From the NCBI GenBank assembly GCA_964425415.1, contig CAYRMJ010000004.1:1-32313 (forward strand): a DNA stretch of 32,313 nt. Reading direction: 5' to 3'. Shown here one piece after another: positions 1 to 6,501 of the stretch. The position numbers were made by a program, and so were the translations under genes. This stretch comes from JAADDK01 sp964425415 (lineage in GTDB: Archaea > Thermoplasmatota > Thermoplasmata > Thermoplasmatales > Aciduliprofundaceae). Each line of letters starts with the position of its first letter. Within the stretch, counting starts at the first letter, position 1. The notes under the pieces were generated by a model that did no database searches, was not told the DNA's origin, and was given only the letters and a program-made list of their open reading frames with translations.

Positions 1-20
1 AATTGTAAATATTTCGTTTG

Positions 21-257
21 TCATATCTCTTCAAGCAACTTTAAAAATTCTTCTTTTGTGATACCTGCCTGTCTTATTATCTTTAGAAGTAATCCCCGTC
101 CAACCTTCTCCCCATTATGTACTGGAATAACCACTATTGTTCCCTCTGAATTTTTCAATATCACATGCGATCCCCTTTGTCTTTTTACCTCAAAACCTAT
201 TTTTCTCAGCACTTTAATAATTTTTTCAGCCTCTGTTAACTTTAGTTTAGAGCTCAT
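21..257 (-). CDS. hicA: HicA-family mRNA interferase toxin
   Basis: The 78-residue protein has the HicA/YcfA layout: a short helix, a beta strand, then a Gly-Ser-His motif (residues 29-31) in which the His is the expected catalytic residue of the double-stranded-RNA-binding-like fold. In known HicA proteins this fold cleaves mRNA. A C-terminal helix (about residues 58-78) closes the domain. Its start overlaps the stop of the upstream hicB-like gene by four bases (ATGA), so the two are translationally coupled with the antitoxin first. The full family length is present and no key residue is missing. Family assignment is from sequence pattern; toxicity is inferred. Confidence 0.85.
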   Translation of the reverse strand: MSSKLKLTEAEKIIKVLRKIGFEVKRQRGSHVILKNSEGTIVVIPVHNGEKVGRGLLLKIIRQAGITKEEFLKLLEEI

Positions 258-466
258 GCTTGTACCCTCTGTACTCCTACAAATTCATTTTTTGTTTCTA
301 TCTCTCCCACTTCTTCAATATATAACTCTATAGCTTCTTTAATTCTTCTAAGCAGTTCATCTATGCTCTTCGCCTGCGTGAAACACCCCGGTAATTCAAC
401 CACTTCCCCCACATAATATCCGTCTTCATCTCTCTCTATTATCACAGTATATTCTCCCATCTCCAT
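254..466 (-). CDS. hicB: HicB-like antitoxin (short form, no DNA-binding tail)
   Basis: The 70-residue protein matches the partial RNase-H-like HicB fold. It begins with a strand (YTVIIERDEDGYYVGEV), followed by the typical 'ELPGCFTQAKSIDEL' segment (residues about 24-38) and an amphipathic helix. HicB proteins neutralise HicA by direct binding. Many carry a C-terminal helix-turn-helix or ribbon-helix-helix for autoregulation; none is visible here, so autorepression by this protein alone is doubtful. It is the first gene of the pair. The purine-rich stretch GGAGGGGAT lies about 10-20 bases before the first ATG; a second ATG two codons in could also serve. Confidence 0.83.
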   Translation of the reverse strand: MEMGEYTVIIERDEDGYYVGEVVELPGCFTQAKSIDELLRRIKEAIELYIEEVGEIETKNEFVGVQRVQA

Positions 467-857
467 ACTTCATCTATCCCCTCCTTCTATTTTAACCTTT
501 TCTCCCTGCTTATGAGTACATGGTATCTCGCTTTGTTTTTTTGAGGGGGCGAAGCTATGCCCCGCTTTTTTCTCATTTTTCACTGACTAAGTTTTTCTAT
601 TTTTATTTATTTTCCCACCTTTTTCCCGTTTTTCCACAAGGTTATTAGCCCCATAAACAGTTAACTGGAAAACAAATCACTTTTATTGGCATTGCATTTT
701 TCTTTGGAATGAATATTAACACAATAAGCAGCGCTACGTTATTTAATAGTGAAAAGCAATCTGTTATTTCTTAAAAACAGATTCCGCAATTGCGGGATTT
801 ATTCTTCAGACCTTGCGCTTTATCTTGCTTCTCATTTTCCGCTTTATCCTCGGGCCG
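467..857. other. 391-bp intergenic gap, A/T-rich, with one GC hairpin
   Basis: No convincing gene is visible here on either strand. The stretch is A/T-rich and full of T runs on the plus strand. It contains one GC-rich hairpin (GGGGC at 546-550 pairing with GCCCC at 559-563) followed by six Ts at 566-571, and a perfect 10-bp palindrome CAGTTAACTG at about 659-668. It separates the 3' end of the rhomboid gene from the promoter side of hicBA, so it should contain the hicBA promoter and rhomboid termination signals. Confidence 0.5.
546..571 (+). terminator. Hairpin plus T-run resembling an intrinsic terminator
   Basis: A five-base-pair G/C stem (546-550 with 559-563) with an eight-base loop is followed by C, G, C and then six Ts on the plus strand. 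The geometry resembles a factor-independent terminator for rightward transcription, but no rightward gene ends here and archaeal termination depends mainly on T-runs. It may be a remnant of a lost gene or element. Confidence 0.25.
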
Positions 858-1568
858 TTATTTTCGTAATTTTCCCACGATTGGGAGCGAGTCAAAGATC
901 AGCAAAGGCACGAAAAAACCAAACAGGTATCCAGCGAAGTGAGCTATCACATTCACCACCGCTCCTTCTGCTGGCGGAGCGAGCATCGGCGGAAATGCAA
1001 AAAACAGAAAATAGAATGCAAAGAAATATGCTGACAAATTTTCCATCTTTTTTCCAAGAGGCATTTTTTTGTACTTCTCTTTTGCCTGTTTTCCTCCTGA
1101 GAGAATTTCTTTTCTCCACATAATAAACCACAGCGCTAACATCAATATCAGCGGCACACTCCACAATACAAGGGATAGGTAATAGCGAAGGATCACAATG
1201 ACGAGGTTCGTTGAGAGCACAATCATGGGAAATGAGAAGTTCAGCGTGGGAATGTACCGTGTCTTAATATATTCGTAGAACACGTACACAAAATACCCGA
1301 TGAAAGCAGCAACCACGCCTGAGAATCCAAGAGTGTTTATCTCAATACTGGCAAACGCAACAATGGAAGCATAAGAGATGATGAAGGGAGCTGCAAGGAG
1401 AATAAGCGCATATGCTATCCTTCGCTCTGTTTTGCGCACGGTAAAACGAAATATGCAGCATGAGACGAGGAGATACTCAAATAAATTTCCCCACAGATGC
1501 ATTGGATCATCCGTGTGCACATAGTTGGTGAGAAACATAGCGCTCAATGTTGGTCTGGCAAGGGGCAT
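858..1568 (-). CDS. Rhomboid-family intramembrane serine protease, N-terminally short
   Basis: Numbered from the ATG at 1568, this membrane protein of 236 residues shows the three rhomboid signatures. These are HLWGN (H24, N28; oxyanion-hole region of TM2), GFSG with the nucleophile Ser83 (TM4), and AHFAGYLFG with the catalytic His210 (TM6). Rhomboids cleave membrane proteins inside the bilayer. The expected TM1, which normally precedes the HxxxN region by about 40 residues, is absent. In frame upstream there is only a short non-hydrophobic stretch to a stop near 1611. A TTG at 1580 is an alternative start. The active-site parts are complete, so it may work, or it may be the intact remainder of a gene cut at its 5' end; the right neighbour begins about 40 bp away and runs in the opposite direction. 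Confidence 0.72.
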   Translation of the reverse strand: MPLARPTLSAMFLTNYVHTDDPMHLWGNLFEYLLVSCCIFRFTVRKTERRIAYALILLAAPFIISYASIVAFASIEINTLGFSGVVAAFIGYFVYVFYEYIKTRYIPTLNFSFPMIVLSTNLVIVILRYYLSLVLWSVPLILMLALWFIMWRKEILSGGKQAKEKYKKMPLGKKMENLSAYFFAFYFLFFAFPPMLAPPAEGAVVNVIAHFAGYLFGFFVPLLIFDSLPIVGKLRK

Positions 1569-1608
1569 AATCACGCCCAAAGAACTGTCTGCAAAGTTTG
1601 ATAGATAT

Positions 1609-2130
1609 GTGAGTTATGGACTGGAGGATGAGCATGGAACGCTCGTTGCCATAACATCTGCAATGCTCACGGAACTCACGGGGATAGGACACAGAAGGGT
1701 GCACCGTATCCTAACAGAGCTGGGATTCAAAATAGAGCGCAGGGTTCGGGAAATGTACGGAATTCGAGTCAGAGGCAGATTTCTGTACGTGGAAAACACA
1801 CATCGCTGGGTGGAGGCATGGAGAAGGTACAGGTACGGAGAGACGGTGATGGCCATTCCCGACATGCTTCGCACACCTGACACTGATTACACGCCACTTT
1901 CAGAATTTGTGCACGAGTACGCAACGCCAGAAGAGCTTATAGCCATAGAAAAGGATGCGGATAGCAGTGAGGACTGCGTGATATGCGAGGTGCTGCAGCT
2001 CATAAGATTGCAGGTGCCCGGTGAGGAAAGAGAGGTGTGCATCCCTGCGGGTTTGAAACTGAAAATGAAAAGAGCAATTGCCGCTGTGCTGGAGGATGAG
2101 GAGCAGGTGCGCATAGTGCAGGAGTGCTGA
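1609..2130 (+). CDS. Unrecognised protein with a possible winged-helix segment; element-like
   Basis: I do not recognise this protein. From the GTG at 1609 it is 173 residues. The open frame continues back to about 1525, but that part is antisense to the rhomboid coding region and unlikely to be real. Residues about 13-45 (ITSAMLTELTGIGHRRVHRI and following) look like a helix-turn-helix, and the following Arg-rich strand pair (about 46-62) could complete a winged helix. The C-terminal half is acidic. The segment is visibly richer in G and C than the flanking genes. It is coupled by a one-base overlap (TGATG) to the next small ORF. It may be the C-terminal remnant of a larger plasmid or virus protein, or an intact small DNA-binding protein. 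The start is uncertain. Confidence 0.5.
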   Translation: MSYGLEDEHGTLVAITSAMLTELTGIGHRRVHRILTELGFKIERRVREMYGIRVRGRFLYVENTHRWVEAWRRYRYGETVMAIPDMLRTPDTDYTPLSEFVHEYATPEELIAIEKDADSSEDCVICEVLQLIRLQVPGEEREVCIPAGLKLKMKRAIAAVLEDEEQVRIVQEC

Positions 2131-2333
2131 TGTCTGTGCGCTATTACCTGATTCGGGCAAAAGCGCAACTGCGTATAGCAACGCTCAAAAGATGCGGAAC
2201 GGTGAGTATAATCCGCAGCGGTGAGTATGCGCTCGTCTCGGAGCAGGTGAAAAACGCACTGCTGAAGAAAGACATGATAGCGGTGCTTGGCAGAGCCGAG
2301 CTGCCAGCAGGGTGCCCGATCAGGAGAAAGTAA
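2130..2333 (+). CDS. Small basic protein, unrecognised
   Basis: The 67-residue basic ORF begins with an ATG that shares one base with the stop of the preceding gene, a strong sign of translational coupling. It is rich in Arg and Lys at the N-terminus (RYYLIRAKAQLRIATLKR) with alternating strand-like segments, and has two cysteines. I recognise no family. G+C content and codon use match its upstream partner rather than the A/T-rich sequence that follows, so the two probably arrived together. The 245 bp between its stop and the ERCC4 gene hold no gene that I can support. Confidence 0.45.
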   Translation: MSVRYYLIRAKAQLRIATLKRCGTVSIIRSGEYALVSEQVKNALLKKDMIAVLGRAELPAGCPIRRK

Positions 2334-2578
2334 CCTTCACCATTTATTTTTTTAGCTGCACATTCTGTGAAAATACAAAACGTGCTGAAGAATAGAGACA
2401 CCATATTTGTAGCATTAAGAACATGCAAATGTGTTGTAATACAAAGGATTCAATGCTAAAGAAATATAAGTTATAATGGGATTTAATAAAACAAAAAAAG
2501 CAAGATACCTCCGCTCATTAATAAACAAAAAACGGACAATGGGGGTAAAATTCCTACTCCCTCCGTGTCAGATATCAA

Positions 2579-3049
2579 CTACTTCTCAAAGGGAACCATC
2601 TTCTTTGCAAGATTGTAAATTGCGTATATCGTGTCAGCCTTTGAGCAGGTATGAATCACAAATATCTCTTTTCGGATGCACCACTCCTCCACCCCAATTA
2701 TCATGTGTCTTTTGGACTCTGCGATGTTGTGCAACTCTCCCTCAATCAGCAGAATGGGCACCCGATTCTCGCCCTTCAGTTTCAGCAGCTGCGTGAACAG
2801 CCGTCTGGACCGTCCAGTGGATTTGGGCTTGCCATTTTCATAAACGTTTCTGAGAATTGAGGAAATCATGTCCGTGATGGTCTTTCTCTCAATCCAGTAC
2901 TCAATCTCATCCCCCATAATCACATAGTCTCCTCCCTGCTCTCTGCGGTCCTCCACATGAATGGGCACGTCTATCCTTTCAAGGTACTTTCTGAGCCCCT
3001 CTTTTATGTCCTCCGGTTCGTAGAGATCCACACGTATATCCACTGGCAT
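2579..3049 (-). CDS. Stand-alone ERCC4-domain (XPF-type) nuclease
   Basis: The 156-residue protein is a bare ERCC4 nuclease domain. It shows the GGDYV strand (residues 39-43), the signature E-R-K-x-x-x-D (Glu54, Arg55, Lys56, Asp60) and a following S-R-R-L-x-x-Q helix (about 81-87), all characteristic of the metal-dependent XPF/Mus81/Hef nucleases that cut branched DNA. The first acidic motif reads DLYEPED rather than the usual D-x-R-E. No helicase domain and no C-terminal helix-hairpin-helix pair is present. XPF/Hef normally needs the latter to dimerise and bind DNA, so a partner or different DNA-binding mode is expected. It has its own TATA box about 25 nt upstream. Nuclease family is confident; substrate is inferred. 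Confidence 0.82.
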   Translation of the reverse strand: MPVDIRVDLYEPEDIKEGLRKYLERIDVPIHVEDRREQGGDYVIMGDEIEYWIERKTITDMISSILRNVYENGKPKSTGRSRRLFTQLLKLKGENRVPILLIEGELHNIAESKRHMIIGVEEWCIRKEIFVIHTCSKADTIYAIYNLAKKMVPFEK

Positions 3050-3065
3050 ACGGCGCAGTAGAAAT

Positions 3066-3081
3066 AAAAAGATATAAGTTT
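3066..3081 (-). promoter_or_regulatory. TATA box of the ERCC4 nuclease gene
   Basis: On the minus strand the sequence reads ACTTATATCTTTTTA, with its centre about 25 nt before the ATG at 3049. This is the spacing expected for a leaderless archaeal transcript. Confidence 0.45.
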
Positions 3082-3113
3082 ATGTGAGACTGGGCTAATG
3101 GTAATTACAAAAT

Positions 3114-3122
3114 CTTTAAAAG
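3114..3122 (+). promoter_or_regulatory. TATA box of the AbrB-like small ORF
   Basis: The sequence CTTTAAAAG preceded by an A-rich BRE-like stretch lies about 27 nt before the ATG at 3145. It supports real transcription of the small ORF toward the tRNA gene. Confidence 0.45.
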
Positions 3123-3144
3123 CAAGGATGGCTATGGATATTTC

Positions 3145-3528
3145 ATGAATATGGACTTTTATGAAGAAGTAGGAGAATGCAAAGTTTCCAGAAAGAGGGC
3201 AAAGAAAAATATAGAGTATCCAATAATAAGATTTCCCAGCGATTATGAATTTCTGGTTGGACAACATGTGAAAATATACAGAATCGCTGAAAACTCCTAT
3301 CTCCTCACGATAATAGACAAGCCTTCCAAACCCCGAAAGTTGCACAACCACAATCCAGAAAAGAGAGAAAATACCCCAGAAATCAAAGAGAACAACTCAC
3401 AAGCAAACCCGCAAGAACCCGAAGGGATGCGGGGGCTGGGATTTGAACCCAGGAACCCCTACGGGACTGGCCCCTCAAGCCAGCGCCTTTGGCCAAGCTC
3501 GACAACCCCCGCTCCGTTGGGATTATGA
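3145..3528 (+). CDS. Small AbrB-like protein whose frame runs through antisense tRNA-Leu
   Basis: The 127-residue ORF has a plausible first half. Residues about 14-56 (from VSRKRAKKN to LLTIID) resemble a swapped-hairpin AbrB/SpoVT-like DNA-binding unit, with the PxxxRFPSDYEFLVGQHVKIYR pattern. This is followed by a polar Asn/Glu/Pro-rich linker (about 60-92). The remaining C-terminal residues are encoded entirely by the opposite strand of tRNA-Leu, because no stop occurs before 3526. Either the protein genuinely ends in that read-through tail, or the true C-terminus was lost when sequence was rearranged at the tRNA gene. ATG codons at 3145 and 3151 are both possible; the TATA position fits 3145. 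The AbrB resemblance is weak and a pattern judgement only. Confidence 0.45.
   Translation: MNMDFYEEVGECKVSRKRAKKNIEYPIIRFPSDYEFLVGQHVKIYRIAENSYLLTIIDKPSKPRKLHNHNPEKRENTPEIKENNSQANPQEPEGMRGLGFEPRNPYGTGPSSQRLWPSSTTPAPLGL
3428..3512 (-). tRNA. tRNA-Leu (anticodon GAG)
   Basis: The minus strand folds as a class II tRNA. The acceptor stem GCGGGGG (3512-3506) pairs with CCCCCGC (3435-3429), followed by discriminator A at 3428. The anticodon stem is CTGGC/GCCAG with loop TTGAGGG, giving anticodon GAG. A long variable arm has the stem CCC-GTA-GGG, and the T arm CTGGG/CCCAG has loop TTCAAAT. GAG reads the leucine codons CUC and CUU. CCA is not encoded, since ATCCC follows. No intron is present. Its 3' end points toward the accessory region at the left of the window. 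Confidence 0.95.
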
Positions 3529-3532
3529 ATAA

Positions 3533-3546
3533 CTTATTAATTTACC
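3533..3546 (-). promoter_or_regulatory. Promoter of tRNA-Leu
   Basis: On the minus strand AAATTAATAAGTTA, preceded by a GAAAG BRE-like run, lies about 25-30 nt upstream of the tRNA 5' end at 3512. This matches a standard archaeal TATA element. Confidence 0.45.
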
Positions 3547-3572
3547 TTTCGCTCTCTCCAACACGGTGATGT

Positions 3573-3586
3573 AAAAATATTTATTC
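3573..3586 (+). promoter_or_regulatory. TATA box of the preflagellin peptidase gene
   Basis: The A/T stretch AAAAATATTTATTC is centred about 28 nt before the ATG at 3608, the normal position for a leaderless archaeal mRNA. Confidence 0.45.
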
Positions 3587-3607
3587 TCATTTATTATCCT
3601 CTACTCC

Positions 3608-4450
3608 ATGTCTCTACTTCCAACATCAACCATTGACCTGCTAAGATTTTTAGTAGCGTTGCCATTCTTCATATATGCGTCCTACTCAGACTATCGTGAG
3701 AGATTGATAAGTACTTGGATTTGGTTTGTTCTCGGCATATTTGCGATTGCCTTTGCAGTCCTTCAATTTCCAGATATCATCTCTATAATTGCACTTTCAC
3801 CATCAGTAATAATATTTTATGAGTGGTTTTTTGAGTGGGACCACAAATGGGTTAGTTATGCAATTTATGGATTAGCTGCAGCAATTTTCCTATATTCTTT
3901 ACAATTTGCATCTGAATGTGCACCGCTGATTGTAATGTTTATAATGATGATATTCATCCGTGCCCTTCACGGTGCTAAAATCATTCGGGGCCGTGCGGAT
4001 GCCCGAGCTCTTATGACCGTTGCGCTTCTCCAGCCTCTCTATCCGCAATTTTACAGTTTTCCAATATTCAGACCAGAGTATGTTGAACTTGTACAGCTAA
4101 CTTTTCCATTTGTATTTCTTGTACTGCTTTACTCGGCATTTGCCGCGCTTATATACTTACTTTTTGTTTTGTTCAGAAATCTTCTGCGAGGAGATGTTGG
4201 CTTTCCAGAGATGTTCATAGGCTATCGCATACCACTTGATAGGGTCAATAAAGAGCAGGTTTGGTTGATGGAAAGAATTGTGGATGGTGAGCATGTTCTC
4301 TATGTGCACCCGCACGAGCACAGCGATGAAGACCTTAAAAAACTAAAGGAATTTGGAAGAGATAGGGTATGGGTACAGCCAAAAATCCCGTTTGTCATAT
4401 ACATAACTGCAGGCTTAGTGCTTGCTTATCTAGTGGGCAATTTCATATAA
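3608..4450 (+). CDS. flaK: Archaeal preflagellin/prepilin peptidase (FlaK/PibD family)
   Basis: This 280-residue polytopic membrane protein is a class III signal peptidase, an aspartic protease that removes the short leader of archaellins and archaeal pilins at the cytoplasmic membrane face. The two catalytic aspartates are visible: Asp28 in YASYSDYRERLIS after TM1, and Asp131 in the GRAD variant of the GxGD motif. About six hydrophobic segments are present, and the protein ends in a final membrane helix (about 258-280). The cytoplasmic region between residues 195 and 257 is longer than in shorter FlaK proteins. The natural substrates are the two archaellins encoded at 18518-19780, whose leaders end in Gly. 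It is convergent with the next gene, 3 bp apart. Confidence 0.88.
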   Translation: MSLLPTSTIDLLRFLVALPFFIYASYSDYRERLISTWIWFVLGIFAIAFAVLQFPDIISIIALSPSVIIFYEWFFEWDHKWVSYAIYGLAAAIFLYSLQFASECAPLIVMFIMMIFIRALHGAKIIRGRADARALMTVALLQPLYPQFYSFPIFRPEYVELVQLTFPFVFLVLLYSAFAALIYLLFVLFRNLLRGDVGFPEMFIGYRIPLDRVNKEQVWLMERIVDGEHVLYVHPHEHSDEDLKKLKEFGRDRVWVQPKIPFVIYITAGLVLAYLVGNFI

Positions 4451-4453
4451 GCA

Positions 4454-4837
4454 TCAGCGTCTTCTTTTTTTCATACTGAACAGAATCATATCGTTCCATT
4501 CAACCTTATGCTTGATGCCATTCTCAGCGAGATACTTGCTCAACTTCTCAGTTATCACGCGAACATCGTCACTGTACACGCCCCGATAAACATAGAACTC
4601 AACCTTATCCCTTTTAGGTACAACTATTCTCATCTTTCCTTCCCTGTTAAATCCTTCTGGTTTGCGATTGTGCTTAATATCTATATTGTTTTCCTCTATA
4701 ACCACTTTGATGTTATCAGGATTATCGCGAAATTGCTTTGTCTCTTTGAAAAACAGCTCCAAAAGGCCGTCCCACACACCTTCAAGCTCCTTCCACTCTT
4801 TTAGTTCTGTGATTATGTGTCCATTCCAGTACTTCAT
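4454..4837 (-). CDS. Conserved-looking hypothetical protein, 127 aa
   Basis: I do not recognise a family. The protein is soluble and highly charged. An N-terminal helix (about 10-36) is followed by strands around KVVIEENNIDI and KMRIVVPKRDKVEFYVYRG. A helical segment (about 90-106) and a final strand then end in the basic tail KKRRR. It could be an alpha/beta RNA- or nucleic-acid-binding domain, but that is a guess from charge. It lies 31 bp after the stop of the tRNA thiolase gene on the same strand, so cotranscription is likely and a link to tRNA modification is possible. Confidence 0.6.
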   Translation of the reverse strand: MKYWNGHIITELKEWKELEGVWDGLLELFFKETKQFRDNPDNIKVVIEENNIDIKHNRKPEGFNREGKMRIVVPKRDKVEFYVYRGVYSDDVRVITEKLSKYLAENGIKHKVEWNDMILFSMKKRRR

Positions 4838-4868
4838 ATATGCTTCATCTACAATGGAGTATAATAAA

Positions 4869-5774
4869 TTAACGCAATTCTTTGAATTTCACTTCCTCCT
4901 TCATGTTCCAGAATCTGCAAAATGAACATATATCCCCCAAAGTTGGCATACCGCAGATTTTGCATTTGTTCAGTTTAATCTCCTCGGCTTTAAAAACATC
5001 TCTGTTCTTCAAATACCCATTAACAAAGTTCAGCTTGGTTCCCGGAGACTTTGTCTCAATCTCATTCAGGACCTTTGCGTAAAGTATGCTGTTAGCACCC
5101 TTTGCGTGGGGACATTTTTCGCTCACATAATCAACAGGGAAAAGTTTCACATACATCTCAATTTGCTCGTTTGTTAGCTCATATAGTGGTTTAATACGCG
5201 CAGCCATGCGCTCTCCTTTTGGAAGTACTGGACCCTGCCGGCTTAGGTAATCCACGTTCCAGTGAAGCAAATTTCCAAGCAAAAAAGCTGATTCGTCATC
5301 AAGATTGTGCCCTGTGGCAATCGCATCAAATCCCATATCCACGGCAAATTTGTTCATCAGGTATCTTTTGGTCATTCCGCAGTACGAACAAGGAGCTCTG
5401 TTCTTCCTACGCTCACCTATGCCTGCACCCACAAGCTCCTTTAAATACACAACATGGAGATTTTTATTTATGTATTCACATTGCTTTTTAGCCTTATTTT
5501 CACTCAGCTCTGAGTACTTTCCTATGCCCAAATTGATGTGAAGGCACTCAAATTCATAACCTAAATTTTTGAGAGAAAGCGCCACTGCAAGTGCATCTTT
5601 ACCACCGCTCAAAGCCACTAAAATCTTAGAGTTTTCTTTAATCATATGATATCTCTTAATTGTTCTCTCAACCTTTCTCTCCACAAACTCACGATAATGC
5701 TCTTTACACAGAGCCATCTTCGGATTTTTAAGCATGATGTAAGCTTCAGCCCCGCACATTTTGCACCTTCGCAT
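4869..5774 (-). CDS. tRNA 2-thiouridine synthetase, TtuA/NcsA(Ncs6) family
   Basis: The 301-residue protein is a PP-loop ATPase that adenylates a tRNA uridine before sulfur transfer. Visible in order are an N-terminal zinc site (Cys4, Cys7, Cys23, His26), the PP-loop SGGKD (56-60), the catalytic pair CSYC (Cys129, Cys132), ATGHNLDDE (153-161), a third cysteine in EKCPH (Cys221), and a C-terminal zinc site (Cys271, Cys274, Cys283, Cys286). In studied TtuA enzymes three cysteines at almost identical positions hold a 4Fe-4S cluster. The target is either U54 (thermostability) or wobble U34; sequence alone does not decide. The ATG at 5774 gives the correct zinc-finger N-terminus. It diverges from the HAD gene with a shared promoter region. 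Confidence 0.9.
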   Translation of the reverse strand: MRRCKMCGAEAYIMLKNPKMALCKEHYREFVERKVERTIKRYHMIKENSKILVALSGGKDALAVALSLKNLGYEFECLHINLGIGKYSELSENKAKKQCEYINKNLHVVYLKELVGAGIGERRKNRAPCSYCGMTKRYLMNKFAVDMGFDAIATGHNLDDESAFLLGNLLHWNVDYLSRQGPVLPKGERMAARIKPLYELTNEQIEMYVKLFPVDYVSEKCPHAKGANSILYAKVLNEIETKSPGTKLNFVNGYLKNRDVFKAEEIKLNKCKICGMPTLGDICSFCRFWNMKEEVKFKELR

Positions 5775-5793
5775 GCACGCTGAATCGTTGAAG

Positions 5794-5808
5794 CATATTT
5801 TTTATTTG
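5794..5808. promoter_or_regulatory. Central A/T box shared by divergent tRNA thiolase and HAD genes
   Basis: The run CATATTTTTTATTTG is centred near 5800, about 26 nt before both divergent starts (5774 minus, 5827 plus). Both starts would therefore be leaderless from the same A/T box read in opposite directions. The 10-bp palindrome ATCACGTGAT (5817-5826) lies immediately before the plus-strand ATG. Confidence 0.4.
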
Positions 5809-5826
5809 CGTTTGCTATCACGTGAT

Positions 5827-6501
5827 ATGGACGTGTATTTGGACATGACAGGAACTATCACTGATATGGACAGCGAGAATTTTGCACTTCTAAAACTTGC
5901 CGAGAGCATCGCAAAGCATTTTGAAATGGAACATTCTCCCAAAGAAGTGATGGAAAAAATTGAAAAGTACAGAAAACCTTTCATGGACAAGAGAGCAGTG
6001 GAGTACACTCCTATCCGCATATTGGTGATTGATGCTGTGGCTCACATTTTGAACAGAAAATTGAATAATGAGGAAAGAAATTGGATAGAAAAGAGATATG
6101 TGGATGTTCATGCGCAGTATGTTAGATTGGCAGAGGGTGCAAAGGAAGGGCTTCTCAAAATAAGAGAGATTGCAAACCACATGGGCATAATCACCGATGG
6201 GGACCGCCCATATACGGAAGCTCTCGTAGAGTCTTTAAATATAGAGAATTTGTTTGATTCAATCACTACCGCAGAGGACGTGGGCGTTGGCAAGCCAAAT
6301 CCGCTAATTTTCAAGCATGCAATGATGCTGGGAAAATCTGCAAAAAAGGTGCATGTTGGAGATTCTGAACGCAGAGATGTGTTTGGTGCCAAAGAGGCGG
6401 GAATGATTGCAATCAAAATAGGAAGAGAAACAAAGTATGGAGATTACCTTGCGAGTAATTTGAAAGATGCAGCAAACATCATAGCTAAGATTCGTCCGTG
6501 A
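5827..6501 (+). CDS. HAD-superfamily hydrolase with DxT nucleophile motif
   Basis: From the ATG at 5827 the protein is 224 residues; an earlier in-frame start would fall inside the divergent gene. HAD motifs are clear: motif I DMTGT (Asp6 nucleophile), motif II Thr123 in GIITDGDRP, motif III Lys156 in GKPNP, and motif IV GDSERRDVFGAKEAG (Asp179, Asp184). A helical C1-type cap occupies about residues 15-105. Most small-molecule HAD phosphatases have D-x-D in motif I, where the second Asp is the acid/base. Here it is Thr8, as in P-type ATPases, so catalysis may be slower or of a different kind. The substrate is unknown. The 3' end overlaps the convergent cheF gene by 17 bp. Confidence 0.82.
   Translation: MDVYLDMTGTITDMDSENFALLKLAESIAKHFEMEHSPKEVMEKIEKYRKPFMDKRAVEYTPIRILVIDAVAHILNRKLNNEERNWIEKRYVDVHAQYVRLAEGAKEGLLKIREIANHMGIITDGDRPYTEALVESLNIENLFDSITTAEDVGVGKPNPLIFKHAMMLGKSAKKVHVGDSERRDVFGAKEAGMIAIKIGRETKYGDYLASNLKDAANIIAKIRP

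Noticed and set aside
467..857. Possible CRISPR or structured RNA in the gap
   Set aside because: No repeated units and only one short hairpin; no covariance information is available.
749..1123. Plus-strand 124-residue open frame
   Set aside because: Antisense to the rhomboid gene, Ser-rich with no recognisable domain; the minus strand carries the catalytic motifs.
1715..1736. GCTGGGATT-CAAA resembling part of the tRNA-Leu 3' end, a possible att repeat
   Set aside because: The match is only about nine contiguous bases and lies within a coding frame (LGFK); too short to support an attachment site.
2334..2578. Box C/D RNA candidate in the spacer
   Set aside because: A CTGA is present but no convincing C box or paired D'/C' boxes were found.
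3004..3351. Minus-strand 115-residue open frame
   Set aside because: Overlaps the ERCC4 start and the AbrB-like ORF on the other strand, low-complexity composition, no motif or promoter of its own.
5761..5826. Upstream extension of the HAD gene
   Set aside because: It would begin inside the divergent thiolase gene and lacks HAD sequence; the ATG at 5827 starts right at motif I.
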